This document shows positions 55,246 through 64,000 of a DNA stretch of 64,000 bases, in pieces. This DNA is from Ailurus styani (Eukaryota; Chordata; Mammalia; Carnivora; Ailuridae), in assembly GCA_002007465.1 (NCBI GenBank), contig LNAC01000001.1, positions 9,393,529-9,457,528 on the forward strand, in the 5' to 3' direction. Within the stretch, counting starts at the first letter, position 1; each line of letters starts with the position of its first letter. The translations under genes were made by a program, and so were the position numbers. The notes beneath the pieces are model-generated. The model saw only the letters and a program-made list of their open reading frames with translations, made no database searches and was not told the origin of the DNA.

Positions 55246-55849
55246 CCACCCGGAGAGTCGGATAAAATGGTCTGGGGCCAGTCAGAACCGGTCCTGTTTC
55301 AAAAAGGCCCTGGGGTGATCTAATCTGCAGCCGGGGTGGAGAACCATGGCTATGAAGGATTGAAGAAAGATCCAGAGAGTAGATTACGTTCCCGTGGGCC
55401 TTGAAGACTGACTGGATGAGTGGACATGAAGCAGGGAAGGTGTTCAGGCAGCGTAATTGGCCAGAGTTGGCAGTGCACAACCCGGCTGTGCGAACACATC
55501 AGATGGGACCAGGCGGGGGGCCAAAGGTGAGGGCAGAAGGGTGGCCTAGGCCAGGCGAGTGTGGTCTCACGTGGCCTGTGGGGGGCTTTTCCTCAGCAGC
55601 AGGGAGCCGGTCACATCTGCAGATGAGGCCCGCTGGCATCAGAGCTGTTCTTCAGAAAGGCACCGCTCACTACTTTCCCTGGGTGTTGGTTTCCAGGTGT
55701 GAACTCCTCAGCTGGGCGGTAGCTCTGAACGTGCACGGGTCACAGCTGAGTGCGGCGACAGCGGCCATCCACAGGCCGGGCCCCTAGGACAGGGAGGGTG
55801 GCCCCCGTGAACACTCACAGGCTGAAATCAGTGGGTTTTCCTTTCACAG
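55246..55849. other. Non-genic stretch
   Basis: Nothing recognised. The 128-codon frame at 55401-55787 shows no domain. Confidence 0.35.
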
Positions 55850-56175
55850 AACGCCCTTCCCCCTTGTCCTCTGGGCAAACTCCTACAGCACCTTCAACAC
55901 CCAGGGCCCCCTGCCCCCTCTCCTGGACAGCCTGTCCTGTCTTCCTTTGGAGGCCAATGCCATCACCTGCTCCGGCACCTTCCATGCTGCATTGCCAAGG
56001 TTTGTGTCTCGCCCCCTCCGCACTGGTCTGTGGGTCCCTTGAGAATAATGACACTGTCTCCTCTGTCATTTATTCAGAAACGGTTACTGAGCAGTGGCCG
56101 TCTGCTGTCTGGGGCCACTGTCCTGCAGGGGGGGCATGACTGATGCTCCGTAGATACTGGCTGAACTGATGGAGC
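55850..56175 (+). mobile_element. L2 3' end
   Basis: GAACGCCCTTCCCCCTTGTC, GGCAAACTCCTACAGCACCT, CTGGTCTGTGGGTCCCTTGA, GACACTGTCTCCTCTGTCAT and CGTAGATACTGGCTGAACTG follow the sense L2 3' end. Confidence 0.65.
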
Positions 56176-56998
56176 AGGAAAAAGACTCTTGAGGAAGTTG
56201 AAACCGAAGGAACAGTTTTGCATCGTGTCAGCTTGCAGCTATGTGAGGATTGGATGGCCCCGGGGCTGTGTGTATTGTGTGAACTCAGTTAACCCCTTAA
56301 AACTCTCCAGACTGTTTGCAAGAGCCCGAATCAGCTATGGGTGTAAATCTCTTCCAGGCAAATTCACTAAATTGTATTCTGTCTGCACTTATTTCCTTCC
56401 CCGGGGCAAGTGCCGCATGAATCCTGGGCATTTGGTCATTTTTCAGGTCGTGTCTCCTGTGCGGGGACAGTCGGGCTGGTCCTCCCACCTCTAGGCTTCG
56501 GTGCAGGTGGAATGCAGACAAGCCAAGCCGTTGGCAGGTCCCCCGGTCCCTGTCCTAGCCAACTGTTCCCCTCTCCCCACCTGCAGGCTTTGCTCTGATG
56601 CAAGGTCCCCCTGCAGCCCTGGGCGCTCTCTGCAGGAAAGAGATAAAGAAGAAGAAAGGAAAGACCAGGGCGTGACTTGCTGAGACCAGAGAGGAAGGTG
56701 GTCTCCTCCTCAGGCCCCGTCCCCTGAGTGCGCCCGGGACTGCACTCCCCGAGCTGGTTTCTCCTCAGGCGCTGGAGGCCCCGGCAGGCAGAGTCCAGTG
56801 AGCCTGGCAGACGGGCCAGCTTCGGAGGGAAAGGCTCAGCTTCCTGCTGAAAGGAAACCAGGTGTTCCCAGGGGAATTCTGCAGTGCAGGAGTGATAAAC
56901 GTCTCCTTGGCCGAAAGCCTGCTGCAGAGGGGAGTGGCTGCTTTGGCAAAAGAGTCACAATTAATGGCTATTTCTTTGAACCCATCCCATGGGTTACA
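56176..56998. other. Non-genic stretch
   Basis: No repeat or gene recognised. Short frames only. Confidence 0.35.
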
Positions 56999-57013
56999 GG
57001 AACAAGCTTTTTA

Positions 57014-57218
57014 AAAAATATATATATTTTATTTATTTATTTATTTGACAGAGAGAGAGAGAGAGATCACAAGTAGGCAGAGAGGCAGGCAGAGAGAGAA
57101 GAGGAAGCATGCTCCTTGCTGAGCAGGGAGCCCGATGCAGGCCTCAATCCCAGGACCCTGAGATCATGACCTGACCAGAAGACAGAGACTTTAACTCACT
57201 GAGCCACCCAGGCTCCCT
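57014..57218 (-). mobile_element. Can-SINE, mustelid subtype
   Basis: Antisense SINEC with an A/T tail. The flanks GGAACAAGCTTTTTA (56999-57013) and GGAAACAAGCTTTTA (57219-57233) form the duplication, with a one-base shift in the A and T runs. Confidence 0.97.
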
Positions 57219-57452
57219 GGAAACAAGCTTTTATTAAAGATCCCATTTTCCCTGGTATTTGGCATTTACTTCTTTGGGCTGTCCCAGAGCTGCCAGCTGC
57301 TGGACACTGAGGCAGCCCAAGCCACCTGCTGTCTATTTGGCAAGGAGCCTTCCTGGCCCTGAGGTGGACAGACCTGGAAGATGCCATTCTAAATGGTTCC
57401 ACAACTCGAAACAGTGGGTCATGCTTTGACTACCTTCAAAGTTATGCCTGGG

Positions 57453-57656
57453 TGGGGGCACCTGGGTGGCTCAGTCGGTTAAGCATCTGACTCTTGATTT
57501 CAGCTCAGGTCATGGTCTCAGAGTCTTGGGATCGAACCCTGCATTGGACTCTGCACTGAGCAGGGAGTCTGCTTGAGAGTTCTCCCTCTCCCTCTGCCCC
57601 TTGCCCCAGTCGTTCTCTCTCTCTCTCAAATAAAGAAATAAATCTTTAAAAAAAGA
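57453..57656 (+). mobile_element. Can-SINE, older subtype
   Basis: Sense SINEC GGGGGCACCTGGGTGGCTCA with the older body CTCCCTCTCCCTCTGCCCC and a short A-tail. Confidence 0.95.
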
Positions 57657-58294
57657 AGCGCAATGGCGAGTGGGTTGTTTGGGGAGGGATGAGGTGTGGC
57701 TCCGCGTCAGTAAGCAAGGGCGCACAGAGTTGAGGGTGGGGCAAGTGGGCCCAGGTTTGCCCCCTGTGGGAACAAGGAGTCTTGAAATTGGACACATATG
57801 TGTTCCAGGCATGTTTCTTCGGCATCAAGCGAGGACCACAGCCTGGAGGGCACAGGTGCGAGAGTAAGGCCTGCTCCGGAGAACCGCGGTGGGCTCTTAG
57901 CTTGCCCCTGCGGGTCACCGTGTGCAAACACTGCTGCCTCAGAGGGCTGCGGCTTGGGGGGCGAAGAGAGAAACTTTGGGTAAACTGAACGTAATGCTCT
58001 CACCTTTCCCTGCTCCTTCTAGCAACCAGGTAGGGGCCGACTACTGGCAATTTCTTTTGAAACTCTGACCTTTTGGTTTATTCGACCAATGTTTGCCATG
58101 GGCCTTCTTAGAATGGGGCCAGGATACGGCCACCCTGGAGGGGTGACCGTCTTGTCGGAGACCCAGGCCGTGGGGCCCCTCAGTGGCAGGCTCTGTCTCT
58201 CTCATCCCTCTCCCCTTGTCCCCCCACCAAATCTGCCGCCTTCCGGGCTATGGCCAACTGACTCCCTCACTCAGCCTTTCTAGGGTTCCTCAAT
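57657..58294. other. Non-genic stretch
   Basis: No gene or repeat recognised. Confidence 0.35.
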
Positions 58295-58665
58295 CCTGAG
58301 TCCTGGGTTTCAAAGACCTGTAGGATCTGGCCTCACTGCCTTTCTCACTTGGATCCCTCGGGGACAGTTGGCTCCTCCTGGAGCTCCTGATGAGCCAGAA
58401 ACATAACGCTCCTAGCCCTGCTCCCAGCCCGGGTCCTCTCTGCCTGGCAGCTCACCCGTGTCCTCAGCCCGCCGCGGCCTGGGATCTCACACCTCAAGGC
58501 CTTATCCCAATCCCACTCCACCCCGATTCCCAAATGGACCCTTGCCTTCCTCTCCCCCCTTCCGTGGCTCAGGCACCTGCCACACCGGCTAATATTCCCA
58601 GCCTGCTTTACATAGTACTGTTTCAGATCCCTCTGTTTCACTTAATATTGCGCCTCATATGTTAA
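58295..58665 (+). mobile_element. L2 fragment (diverged)
   Basis: AAGACCTGTAGGATCTGGCC, TCACTGCCTTTCTCACTTGG and CACACCTCAAGGCCTTATCC, then TTGCGCCTCATATGTT, follow the L2 body (caaggccctgcatgatctggcc...cctcagggcctttgcac). Confidence 0.5.
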
Positions 58666-58671
58666 GGCTCT

Positions 58672-58845
58672 GGTTCTCAATCTGCCTGCACTTTGGAACC
58701 TTGTGGAGGGCTTTGCAGGAACATCGAGGTCTAGGGTCGTACACCCAGAGATTCTAACATCATTAGTCTGTGTACAGCCCAGGGGGGAGTTTTAAGAACT
58801 CAACGTGTGATTCTAATATCCAGTGATATTTCAAGACCATCTTTA
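58672..58845 (+). mobile_element. hAT-Charlie MITE (MER58/MER20-like)
   Basis: CTCTGGTTCTCAATCTGCCT, GCACTTTGGAACCTTGTGGA, CACCCAGAGATTCTAACATC and GTGTGATTCTAATATCCAG follow the arrangement of these MITEs (agtggttctcaa...gcacattggaatcacctgggg). Confidence 0.6.
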
Positions 58846-58914
58846 TATCCTCAGTGGTACCCTATTTATTGAATTTGAAGGAATTATTGGAACTTGGAGG
58901 TAGAGTTAGGACAT

Positions 58915-59230
58915 GAAGCTATTGACCAGCACTGATCAATGGAAATTATAATGTGAGCCACAAATATGAGCCACGTATGTAATCTCCAATTTTCTAGTCA
59001 CCACACTCAAGAAAGTAAAAAGAAAGAGTGAAGTTAATGTTTGTCTTTATTTAAACCATGTATGCAAATAGTATCATTTCTATATGTAATCAATACAAAA
59101 CTCATTAATGAGATCTGGTACTTTCTTTTTTTTTCATACCAGCTCTTTGAAATCAGGAGTGTATTTTATACTTCTGGTGCATTTCAAGTGGGAGGGGCTC
59201 TGTAGCCCTGCATGGCTGGTGGCTGCCATC
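58915..59230 (+). mobile_element. hAT-type MITE with AGCCAC core, longer form
   Basis: GTGAGCCACAAATATGAGCC, AATTTTCTAGTCACCACACT, AAAGTAAAAAGAAAGAGTGA, ATGTAATCAATACAAAACTC, TCATTAATGAGATCTGGTAC and TTTCAAGTGGGAGGGGC, then GGTGGCTGCCATCTTGG, match a long relative of the MITE at 2965-3650. Family name not certain. Confidence 0.6.
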
Positions 59231-60444
59231 TTGGTAGGTCGCTGTGGCCCAGAGGCCCATGAAGTCAAGAAGTTGCTGTGCTGAGCTCGCCTGGAGACCA
59301 CCTGCGTGCTCCGCCGGCAGAAGGAGAGGTGGCTTCTGCAGCTGGGATGAGAGAGATCTGACACTCCTGGCCCTGAGCACCCCCCCCTTTCTGGTTAAAT
59401 CACTCTCTCTTCTTATCTCGCTCCAGTCTGCTCCCCCAGCAGCCCCACCATCTGGATCGCACATCCAAAACAAATTTCCTCCCATCCTCAGCCTCCTGCG
59501 CGCCAGCTTTCAGCCCCCAGCTGTGGACCTGCTGTTGTTTCCTGTCCCCCGTGCTCTTTGAGAGCTGGCGGCCAGTTGCAGCGGGAGAGAGGCGTGGGAG
59601 GGTGGGGACACCTGGCCTGGCCGTCTGGAAGAGGCCCGGGAGAGTGTGGGGGGCGTGTGCTCTCCCATTTGCATCGCTTCGCTTCCTCTTGCTTTCTCCT
59701 GGGGTCAGCTGCTGCAGCCATTGACCGTCCCCCCACCCCCACCCCTGGGCCCTTAAGGGCCCTCTCCAGGCCTTCAGAACCCCCCAAAGCTGAGCAGGTC
59801 GCCAGGTGAGAATCACCTGGCTATTTGCCAACCCCTCCAGCAGCAACCCCTGGAGAGGACATTTGGATGCCAAAATGTGCAGAGCCAGCTAGAGCAGAAC
59901 TATTATTAGGCCTTTCCCCCCCGCCATCCCGCTTACCAGCCACATGACTTGGTCCTTTGATGTCACAGTAGGAGCTTGGGTCCAGCTCTCCGTGACACGA
60001 ATATGGTATTTCTGCAAATGCTTTCCTACTAGCGCGTACTATCACTGTGCTCTCAGTGATTATCTTTTATTTCCAAAGGCAATTAATCTTCTTTGTCGTC
60101 TTTTTTTTTTTCTCCTGCATGTGGCCGGTTCTCGTCTTTGTTGCTGTTTCAAATCTGTGAATTGTTTGGGAGCATGTGGTAAATTGGCTTTTATGCTCTA
60201 CATTTTTGCTGAAAGCTGAGGCGGCAGGAATGGCTGATGAGAAATATATATTTTTAAAAGTGCTCTAATTCTTAAGCATGTAGCAGGAGGCTTCACATGG
60301 AAACTTGGAGAGATTAATCGTCGATGACCCAATTTTATAGTCATGTAGAGTGCTTCAAGCCCACTGGTCCTTCAGCTCAAACGTCGGAGATTGATGGAGC
60401 AAGCAACTGGATGGCTCCTGACAGGCTCCTGAGGAGGTGTGGCA
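59231..60444. promoter_or_regulatory. Repeat-poor stretch; 60000-60260 is a candidate conserved element
   Basis: No repeat recognised. The interval 60000-60260 has AAGGCAATTAATCTTCTTTG and a following text with TTTCAAATCTGTGAATTGTT that looks like constrained non-coding DNA by composition. Frames at 59400-59873 occur on both strands and show no domain. Confidence 0.3.
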
Positions 60445-60690
60445 GGGACAGACAGCACGGCCCCATCTAGTTGAGGAGATAAGTATGGTGCAGGTAGATA
60501 GAGGCCCCAAGGTCACATATGCTAAGTGGAAGTCTACAAAAGCCACACGACAGGCCTCACCGTGGGGGTCCGGACAGGGAGGAGTTATCAGGGAGGCTCC
60601 CCAGAGGAGGTGTGCTTGGACTGAGCAAAAAGATAGGCTGGTCATAGCCACAGCAGCCAGGGAGGGCATCCAGTAGCTCCCACAGAAGGT
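60445..60690 (-). mobile_element. L2 fragment (antisense, diverged)
   Basis: TTATCAGGGAGGCTCCCCAG, AGGAGGTGTGCTTGGACTGA and CAGCCAGGGAGGGCATCCAG resemble the antisense L2 phrase ggaaggcttcctggaggaggtgacacttgagctgag. Confidence 0.5.
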
Positions 60691-60794
60691 TCTGCATGAG
60701 TCTAGTGGGGGTGTCAGGCTTTACGATGCTTGAAGGTTGGAACATGCTCCATTTCATGGCAGAAGTGGTGATTCCAAAAGTCAAGAACATTAAG

Positions 60795-60890
60795 TTCTCT
60801 TTTTAGCTCTACTGCTGATACCCTCTGGTGACTTTGGCGAGTCACACAACCACCTCCAGATCCCTTCTAGAACTGAGGGTTCCTATCACT
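60795..60890 (+). mobile_element. MIR fragment
   Basis: TTTAGCTCTACTGCTGATAC, GGTGACTTTGGCGAGTCACA and CAACCACCTCCAGATCCC follow the MIR core. Confidence 0.5.
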
Positions 60891-60927
60891 GCCTTTCCCT
60901 TGATCTGCTATTCAGGAAAGATGAGAA

Positions 60928-61185
60928 ATTGACCATTCACCCATCATTCACCCATCTAAACATCTGTCCATCTATCTATCCAACCATCTCCCCATTAATC
61001 CATCATCCATCCATAGACCTGTCTGTTCATCCATCTGCCCATCCACTACCCATTCACCCATCCAAACATCCATGCGTTCACCTAGCCACCCATCAAATCA
61101 TCCATCTCTCCATAAACCAATCCATGCAGCCATCCACCTGTCCACCCATTTATCAGCCGTGTGTTTATTCATTCATCCAGTCCTT
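60928..61185. repeat. Degenerate (ATCC)n tetranucleotide repeat
   Basis: Some 250 bp of imperfect CCAT/CATC units (ATCCATCATCCATCCATAGA and similar) with frequent substitutions. It gives a His/Pro/Ser/Ile-rich frame (60929-61231), which is not a gene. Confidence 0.92.
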
Positions 61186-61330
61186 GATTTCTAAAGGCCT
61201 ATGCTGTTACATACACCCTATTAAGTGCTAAGAAATGCAGAGCCAAAAAGCATGGTTCTCAAGTCGAGGAGGGGAAGGATGCATATACAGATGACAGAGT
61301 TCCTGCCATAAGACAGGGGTAAGTATAGGA
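61186..61330 (-). mobile_element. L2 3'-end fragment (diverged)
   Basis: TTCATTCATCCAGTCCTTGA, GCTAAGAAATGCAGAGCC and GACAGAGTTCCTGCCATAAG recall the antisense L2 terminus. The boundary with the ATCC repeat is blurred. Confidence 0.4.
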
Positions 61331-62119
61331 CTGCCAGGTTAGAGGAAGAAAAGGACCCTGAGGCAGTAGTAACAGTGTGGGTTCACTGCTCCCTGAGCAG
61401 TGCCTTCATGGGATTATGATTATCTGTGTATCTTCATTGTTAGAGTCCAAGCTCTTGAACACAGAGACCATGGTTTCAGTACCACCCTCTGACCTAGACA
61501 GGAATCTCGGTTCAATTTCAGGGCCCTTCTCTGATTCTTCAACTCCCCCATCTCCCCAGGGACACGCTCACCCTGAGCCCATGCCTCCTCTTCTGTCTCT
61601 AGTCATGCCACAGATGGCCAATGCCACCAAAAACCAAGGCCAGAATTCTTGGTCCACGTAGACCCTAGGAGGCCTCTTCCCTGTCTCACGTCACTGGTGT
61701 GTGCATCCCTGAGCCTGAGTGGTGGTCCAAAGGCGGCCATTCGTGAGGTTCAGATGAAACTTGGAAGTGCAGACGAGGGTGTCTGCTTGTGTGCATACAA
61801 GTCTCCTAATGATGTGGGACAGAGTCCAGATGACCAGAGGAAGGGGGGCATGTTAAGGCCAGGGATAGGAGACTGCTCTTCCCAAATCATGGATTCCAGC
61901 ACAGAACTCCGAGGAGTCCAAGAATTCTACATTGGAAACTGGACCTTCCAGTTGTTTTGAAGCTGCATTTGTCAAGCAGGAGGCGAGAACATATTTTAAT
62001 GAATGTTTTTTACAAAAATAGCCTTTAAGATATTCAGACCTGTGGCCTGTGGGCCTCCTTTAGTGCTCTTGCCTAGGCCCCATAAATGGTAGGGACGGGA
62101 CTCGATGCCTTTCTGTGGC
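61331..62119. other. Non-genic stretch
   Basis: Weak L2-like text at 61440-61480 (GAGTCCAAGCTCTTGAACAC). No gene recognised. Confidence 0.35.
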
Positions 62120-62553
62120 TGAATGGTAAATTGCCAAGTACGAGTGACAACTAGATGTAGTATGTAATTCTGGATGAGATTCTGGACTAGAGGAAAAAAT
62201 TCTGTAAGAGACGTGATTGGGACAATGGACAAGATTGGAATTTGAACTGTAGATTAAAGTATTATATCAATGTGAAATTCTAGAATTTGAGAGCTGTGCT
62301 GTGGTTGCCCGAAGGAAGGTCCTTGTGTTTAGGGATCACAGAAGTCTAAGGGACGAAGGGGTGTGATGTGTGCCGTCCTTATCAAATGATCCGGGGTGGG
62401 GTGGGGGTAGGGGGAAGACAGAGAACACACAGAGAAAATGATAGAAACTGATGAATGGGGGTACCGGGGGTGTGGAGGTCCTCTGTATCTTTCCTGCAGC
62501 TTTTCTTTCAACTTTCTGCTTGAAATTATTTCAAAATAAGAAGTTTAAAAACA
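62120..62553 (+). mobile_element. L1ME-type 3' end
   Basis: GATTGGGACAATGGACAAGA, TAAAGTATTATATCAATGTG, GTTGCCCGAAGGAAGGTCCT, GGGGTGTGATGTGTGCCGTC, TGAAATTATTTCAAAATAAG and AAGTTTAAAAAC follow the 3' region of old L1ME elements. It is well past any coding capacity. Confidence 0.75.
62393..62414 (+). repeat. G-quadruplex motif
   Basis: Four G-runs of 4, 4, 5 and 5 bases with loops of 1, 1 and 2 bases, located within the L1ME 3' end. Confidence 0.85.
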
Positions 62554-62694
62554 AAGCACAGTGCCTTGGGCAGAGTAGTGGGGTTTGCTAGGGTAACATC
62601 TCAGTTGGCCCTGGAGGAGGGCTCTGGCTGCAATAGTCAGACGTGGGGAGACAGAAAAGGGTTAACAGCCACGGCCAACAAGCACCGGTCATGG

Positions 62695-62870
62695 AAGCCG
62701 TGCCTACATCTCACTAAGGGCTTTGCTGTATCAACTCGCTTAATCTCCATGCCAGCCCTGTGTGGTAGGTTCAATGGCTCTCCCCATTGCACAGAGGGGA
62801 GACCGCAGCCCAGGGAAGGGAGCTGCAGGGCCCAGCCCTGCAGGGGTTCACAGCAGAGGCGGGTCAGCAG
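62695..62870 (-). mobile_element. MIR (antisense)
   Basis: GGGCTTTGCTGTATCAACTC, GCTTAATCTCCATGCCAGCC, CTGTGTGGTAGGTTCAATGG, CATTGCACAGAGGGGAGACC and TTCACAGCAGAGGCGGGTCA follow the antisense MIR. Confidence 0.7.
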
Positions 62871-62999
62871 CCAGGAATATGGCTTGAGAGCCTAGAGCAG
62901 GCCTCTCAGCCCTTGCACTCCCCTGCCTCTGATAACATTAGCGGATACCCAGTGAGCACACAGTGAAAAATGTCTTGGGTCTCCATCCCTTCCATCCAT

Positions 63000-63215
63000 C
63001 GACTCCGCTACTCCCCAGGATCCCTCTGCCATGCTGTCTAAATTACCTACGTATTAGGTTTATTCTTTATTTTATGTCTCCCCAATCCCACCTTCAGCTA
63101 GAACACAGTCACAGTTAAAACCGAGATGTTTGTCTATTTTGTGCACTGATGTGTCCCCAAGCCCGCAGCAGTGTCTGCCTCATCATAGCTGCTCAGTAAA
63201 TCGAACTGACTTCAC
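63000..63215 (+). mobile_element. L2 3' end
   Basis: ATTCTTTATTTTATGTCTCC, TTCAGCTAGAACACAGTCAC, ATTTTGTGCACTGATGTGTC, CCCCAAGCCCGCAGCAGTGT and GCTCAGTAAATCGAACTGAC follow the sense L2 3' end. Confidence 0.65.
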
Positions 63216-63453
63216 AGAGTTGGGGGATCAGGAGGGGGGAACTGGTTGATGCGGAGGTGTTTTGAGGCCAAAGAAAAGCGCTCTGGTTTCTAGAGCCTCC
63301 CCCGCCCTATTCCTCTCTCTGTGCGGCTTCCCAGGACCCCGGGGCTACGAGCTGGCTCCCTTCGGCTTGGGTTGCCTCTGCCTAACCCAGAGAGACCTGA
63401 ACGCTCCAGAGGAAGGACTACGAGAGCAGAAGAGTTTTAACGTCACTCTTTTT

Positions 63454-63694
63454 TGTTGTTGTTTTCTTTAAGATTAAGTAACAGCAGCTGAGATCTAGTT
63501 CTTTTTTTTTTTTAAGATTTCTATTTATTTATCAGACAGAGATCACTAATAGGCAGAGAGGCAGGCAAAGAGAGAGGAGGAAGCAGGCTCCCCGCTGAGC
63601 AGGGAGCCCGATGCGGGGCTCCATCCCAGGACCCTGAGATCATGACCTGAGCCGAAGGCAGAGGCTTTAACCCACTGAGCCACCCAGGCGCCCC
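63454..63694 (-). mobile_element. Can-SINE with probable 3' transduction
   Basis: Antisense mustelid-type SINEC at 63502-63694. The target duplication, TAACGTCACTCTTTTT at 63438-63453 and TAACGTTACTCTTTTT at 63695-63710 (one change), is not next to the SINE tail on the left. About 48 bp of other sequence (63454-63501, including AACAGCAGCTGAGATCTAG) lies between, itself bounded on its outer side by a second T-rich run. This fits a read-through SINE transcript that carried its 3' flank. Confidence 0.8.
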
Positions 63695-63779
63695 TAACGT
63701 TACTCTTTTTGGCAGGAGTCACTCAACTGAATCAGACCGACAGGTGTGAACCATAACAGCGCTTTTGCGCTGAAAAGAA

Positions 63780-64000
63780 GTTTCTCGAAGACAGCCGGTG
63801 AGGGCGGGCCAGCCGTGCTCCCCAAGGCGGCGCTGTTCTCGGGAAGGGAGCTGCGCTTCCGTCTCCCCCGGTGCAGCGGCTCAGCGCGGGCCCGGCGGAT
63901 GTGGGCTCCCCCGCTGCCCCCGGAACCCCGCGCTCCCTTCCTGCCGCCCCTGCGGCTGACCCGCCGCCAGACCCCCGGGCCCAGCGTTGATTCCGACGCT
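63780..64000. promoter_or_regulatory. Left part of a CpG island
   Basis: The last 220 bp contain about 27 CpG by hand count at roughly 73% GC, observed/expected near 0.9, in sharp contrast to the sequence before it. GGGCGGGCC and CCCCGCGCTCCC are Sp1/KLF-type contexts. A gene promoter or first exon is likely at or beyond the right edge; its direction and identity cannot be told from here. Confidence 0.75.

Noticed and set aside
54808..55323. Three overlapping open frames with tandem peptide repeats (such as GEDAVYTPR or KGRRCCLH)
   Set aside because: All three frames are open because a 27-bp unit without stops is repeated. This is a minisatellite in an LTR, not a repeat protein.
60929..61231. 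A 100-codon His/Pro/Ser-rich frame
   Set aside because: It is the translation of the ATCC repeat field.

Overview
The window is nuclear DNA of a carnivoran mammal, most likely a mustelid (mink, ferret, otter or marten group). About 34 tRNA-Lys-derived Can-SINE (SINEC) copies or fragments are spread through it on both strands. Many belong to the subtype whose 3' half reads CTGCCTGCCTCTCTGCCTAC followed by TTGTGATCTCTCTCTGTC and an AAATAAATAAAATCTTT tail; I associate that subtype with Mustelidae from memory, not from a database search. Two 5'-truncated L1 copies end in the carnivore-type L1 3' end. The background is ordinary old mammalian repeat: L1M, L2, MIR, MLT1-type LTRs, MER2 and hAT MITEs. 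There is one 84-base N gap.

I find no protein-coding exon, RNA gene, processed pseudogene or CRISPR array that I can defend. The long reading frames run through SINEs, LTRs, microsatellites or GC-rich DNA and look like chance frames. The window reads as intergenic or intronic DNA.

Layout. 1-4.7 kb: repeats, including a MER2 element and a three-level nest (SINE in LTR in hAT MITE). 4.7-13 kb: mostly single-copy with scattered SINE, MIR and L2; it turns GC-rich at 9.4-12.3 kb and has a CpG-rich spot with a good splice donor near 12.2 kb. 13-22 kb: SINE-rich, with a long (CA)n and a long (TG)n, an L1M copy split by two SINEs, and a young SINE with a 32-A tail. 22.05-24.93 kb: a 2.9-kb block without recognisable repeats, with homeobox-type AT cores and two copies of one RFX-like 12-mer in opposite orientation, my best candidate for conserved regulatory DNA. 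25-36 kb: an MLT1 LTR, SINEs and MIR. 36-41 kb: a second repeat-poor block. 41-47.9 kb: L2, L1M and SINE. 47.9-49.4 kb: GC-rich with moderate CpG. 49.4-57.7 kb: SINE, MIR, L2, a second carnivore L1 and an MLT1 LTR in which an internal 27-bp segment is amplified to eight copies. 57.7-63.8 kb: L2, hAT, L1M and a degenerate ATCC repeat. 63.78-64.0 kb: the left side of a strong CpG island, so a promoter probably lies at or just beyond the right edge.

I saw no undescribed multi-gene system. The most informative observations concern repeat biology: three same-orientation SINE pairs that each share one target sequence (triplicated target site), a probable SINE 3' transduction, and a minisatellite born inside an LTR. 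The regulatory candidates come next. Repeat family names are from memory of consensus sequences; boundaries supported by target-site duplications are reliable to a base or two, the others to tens of bases.
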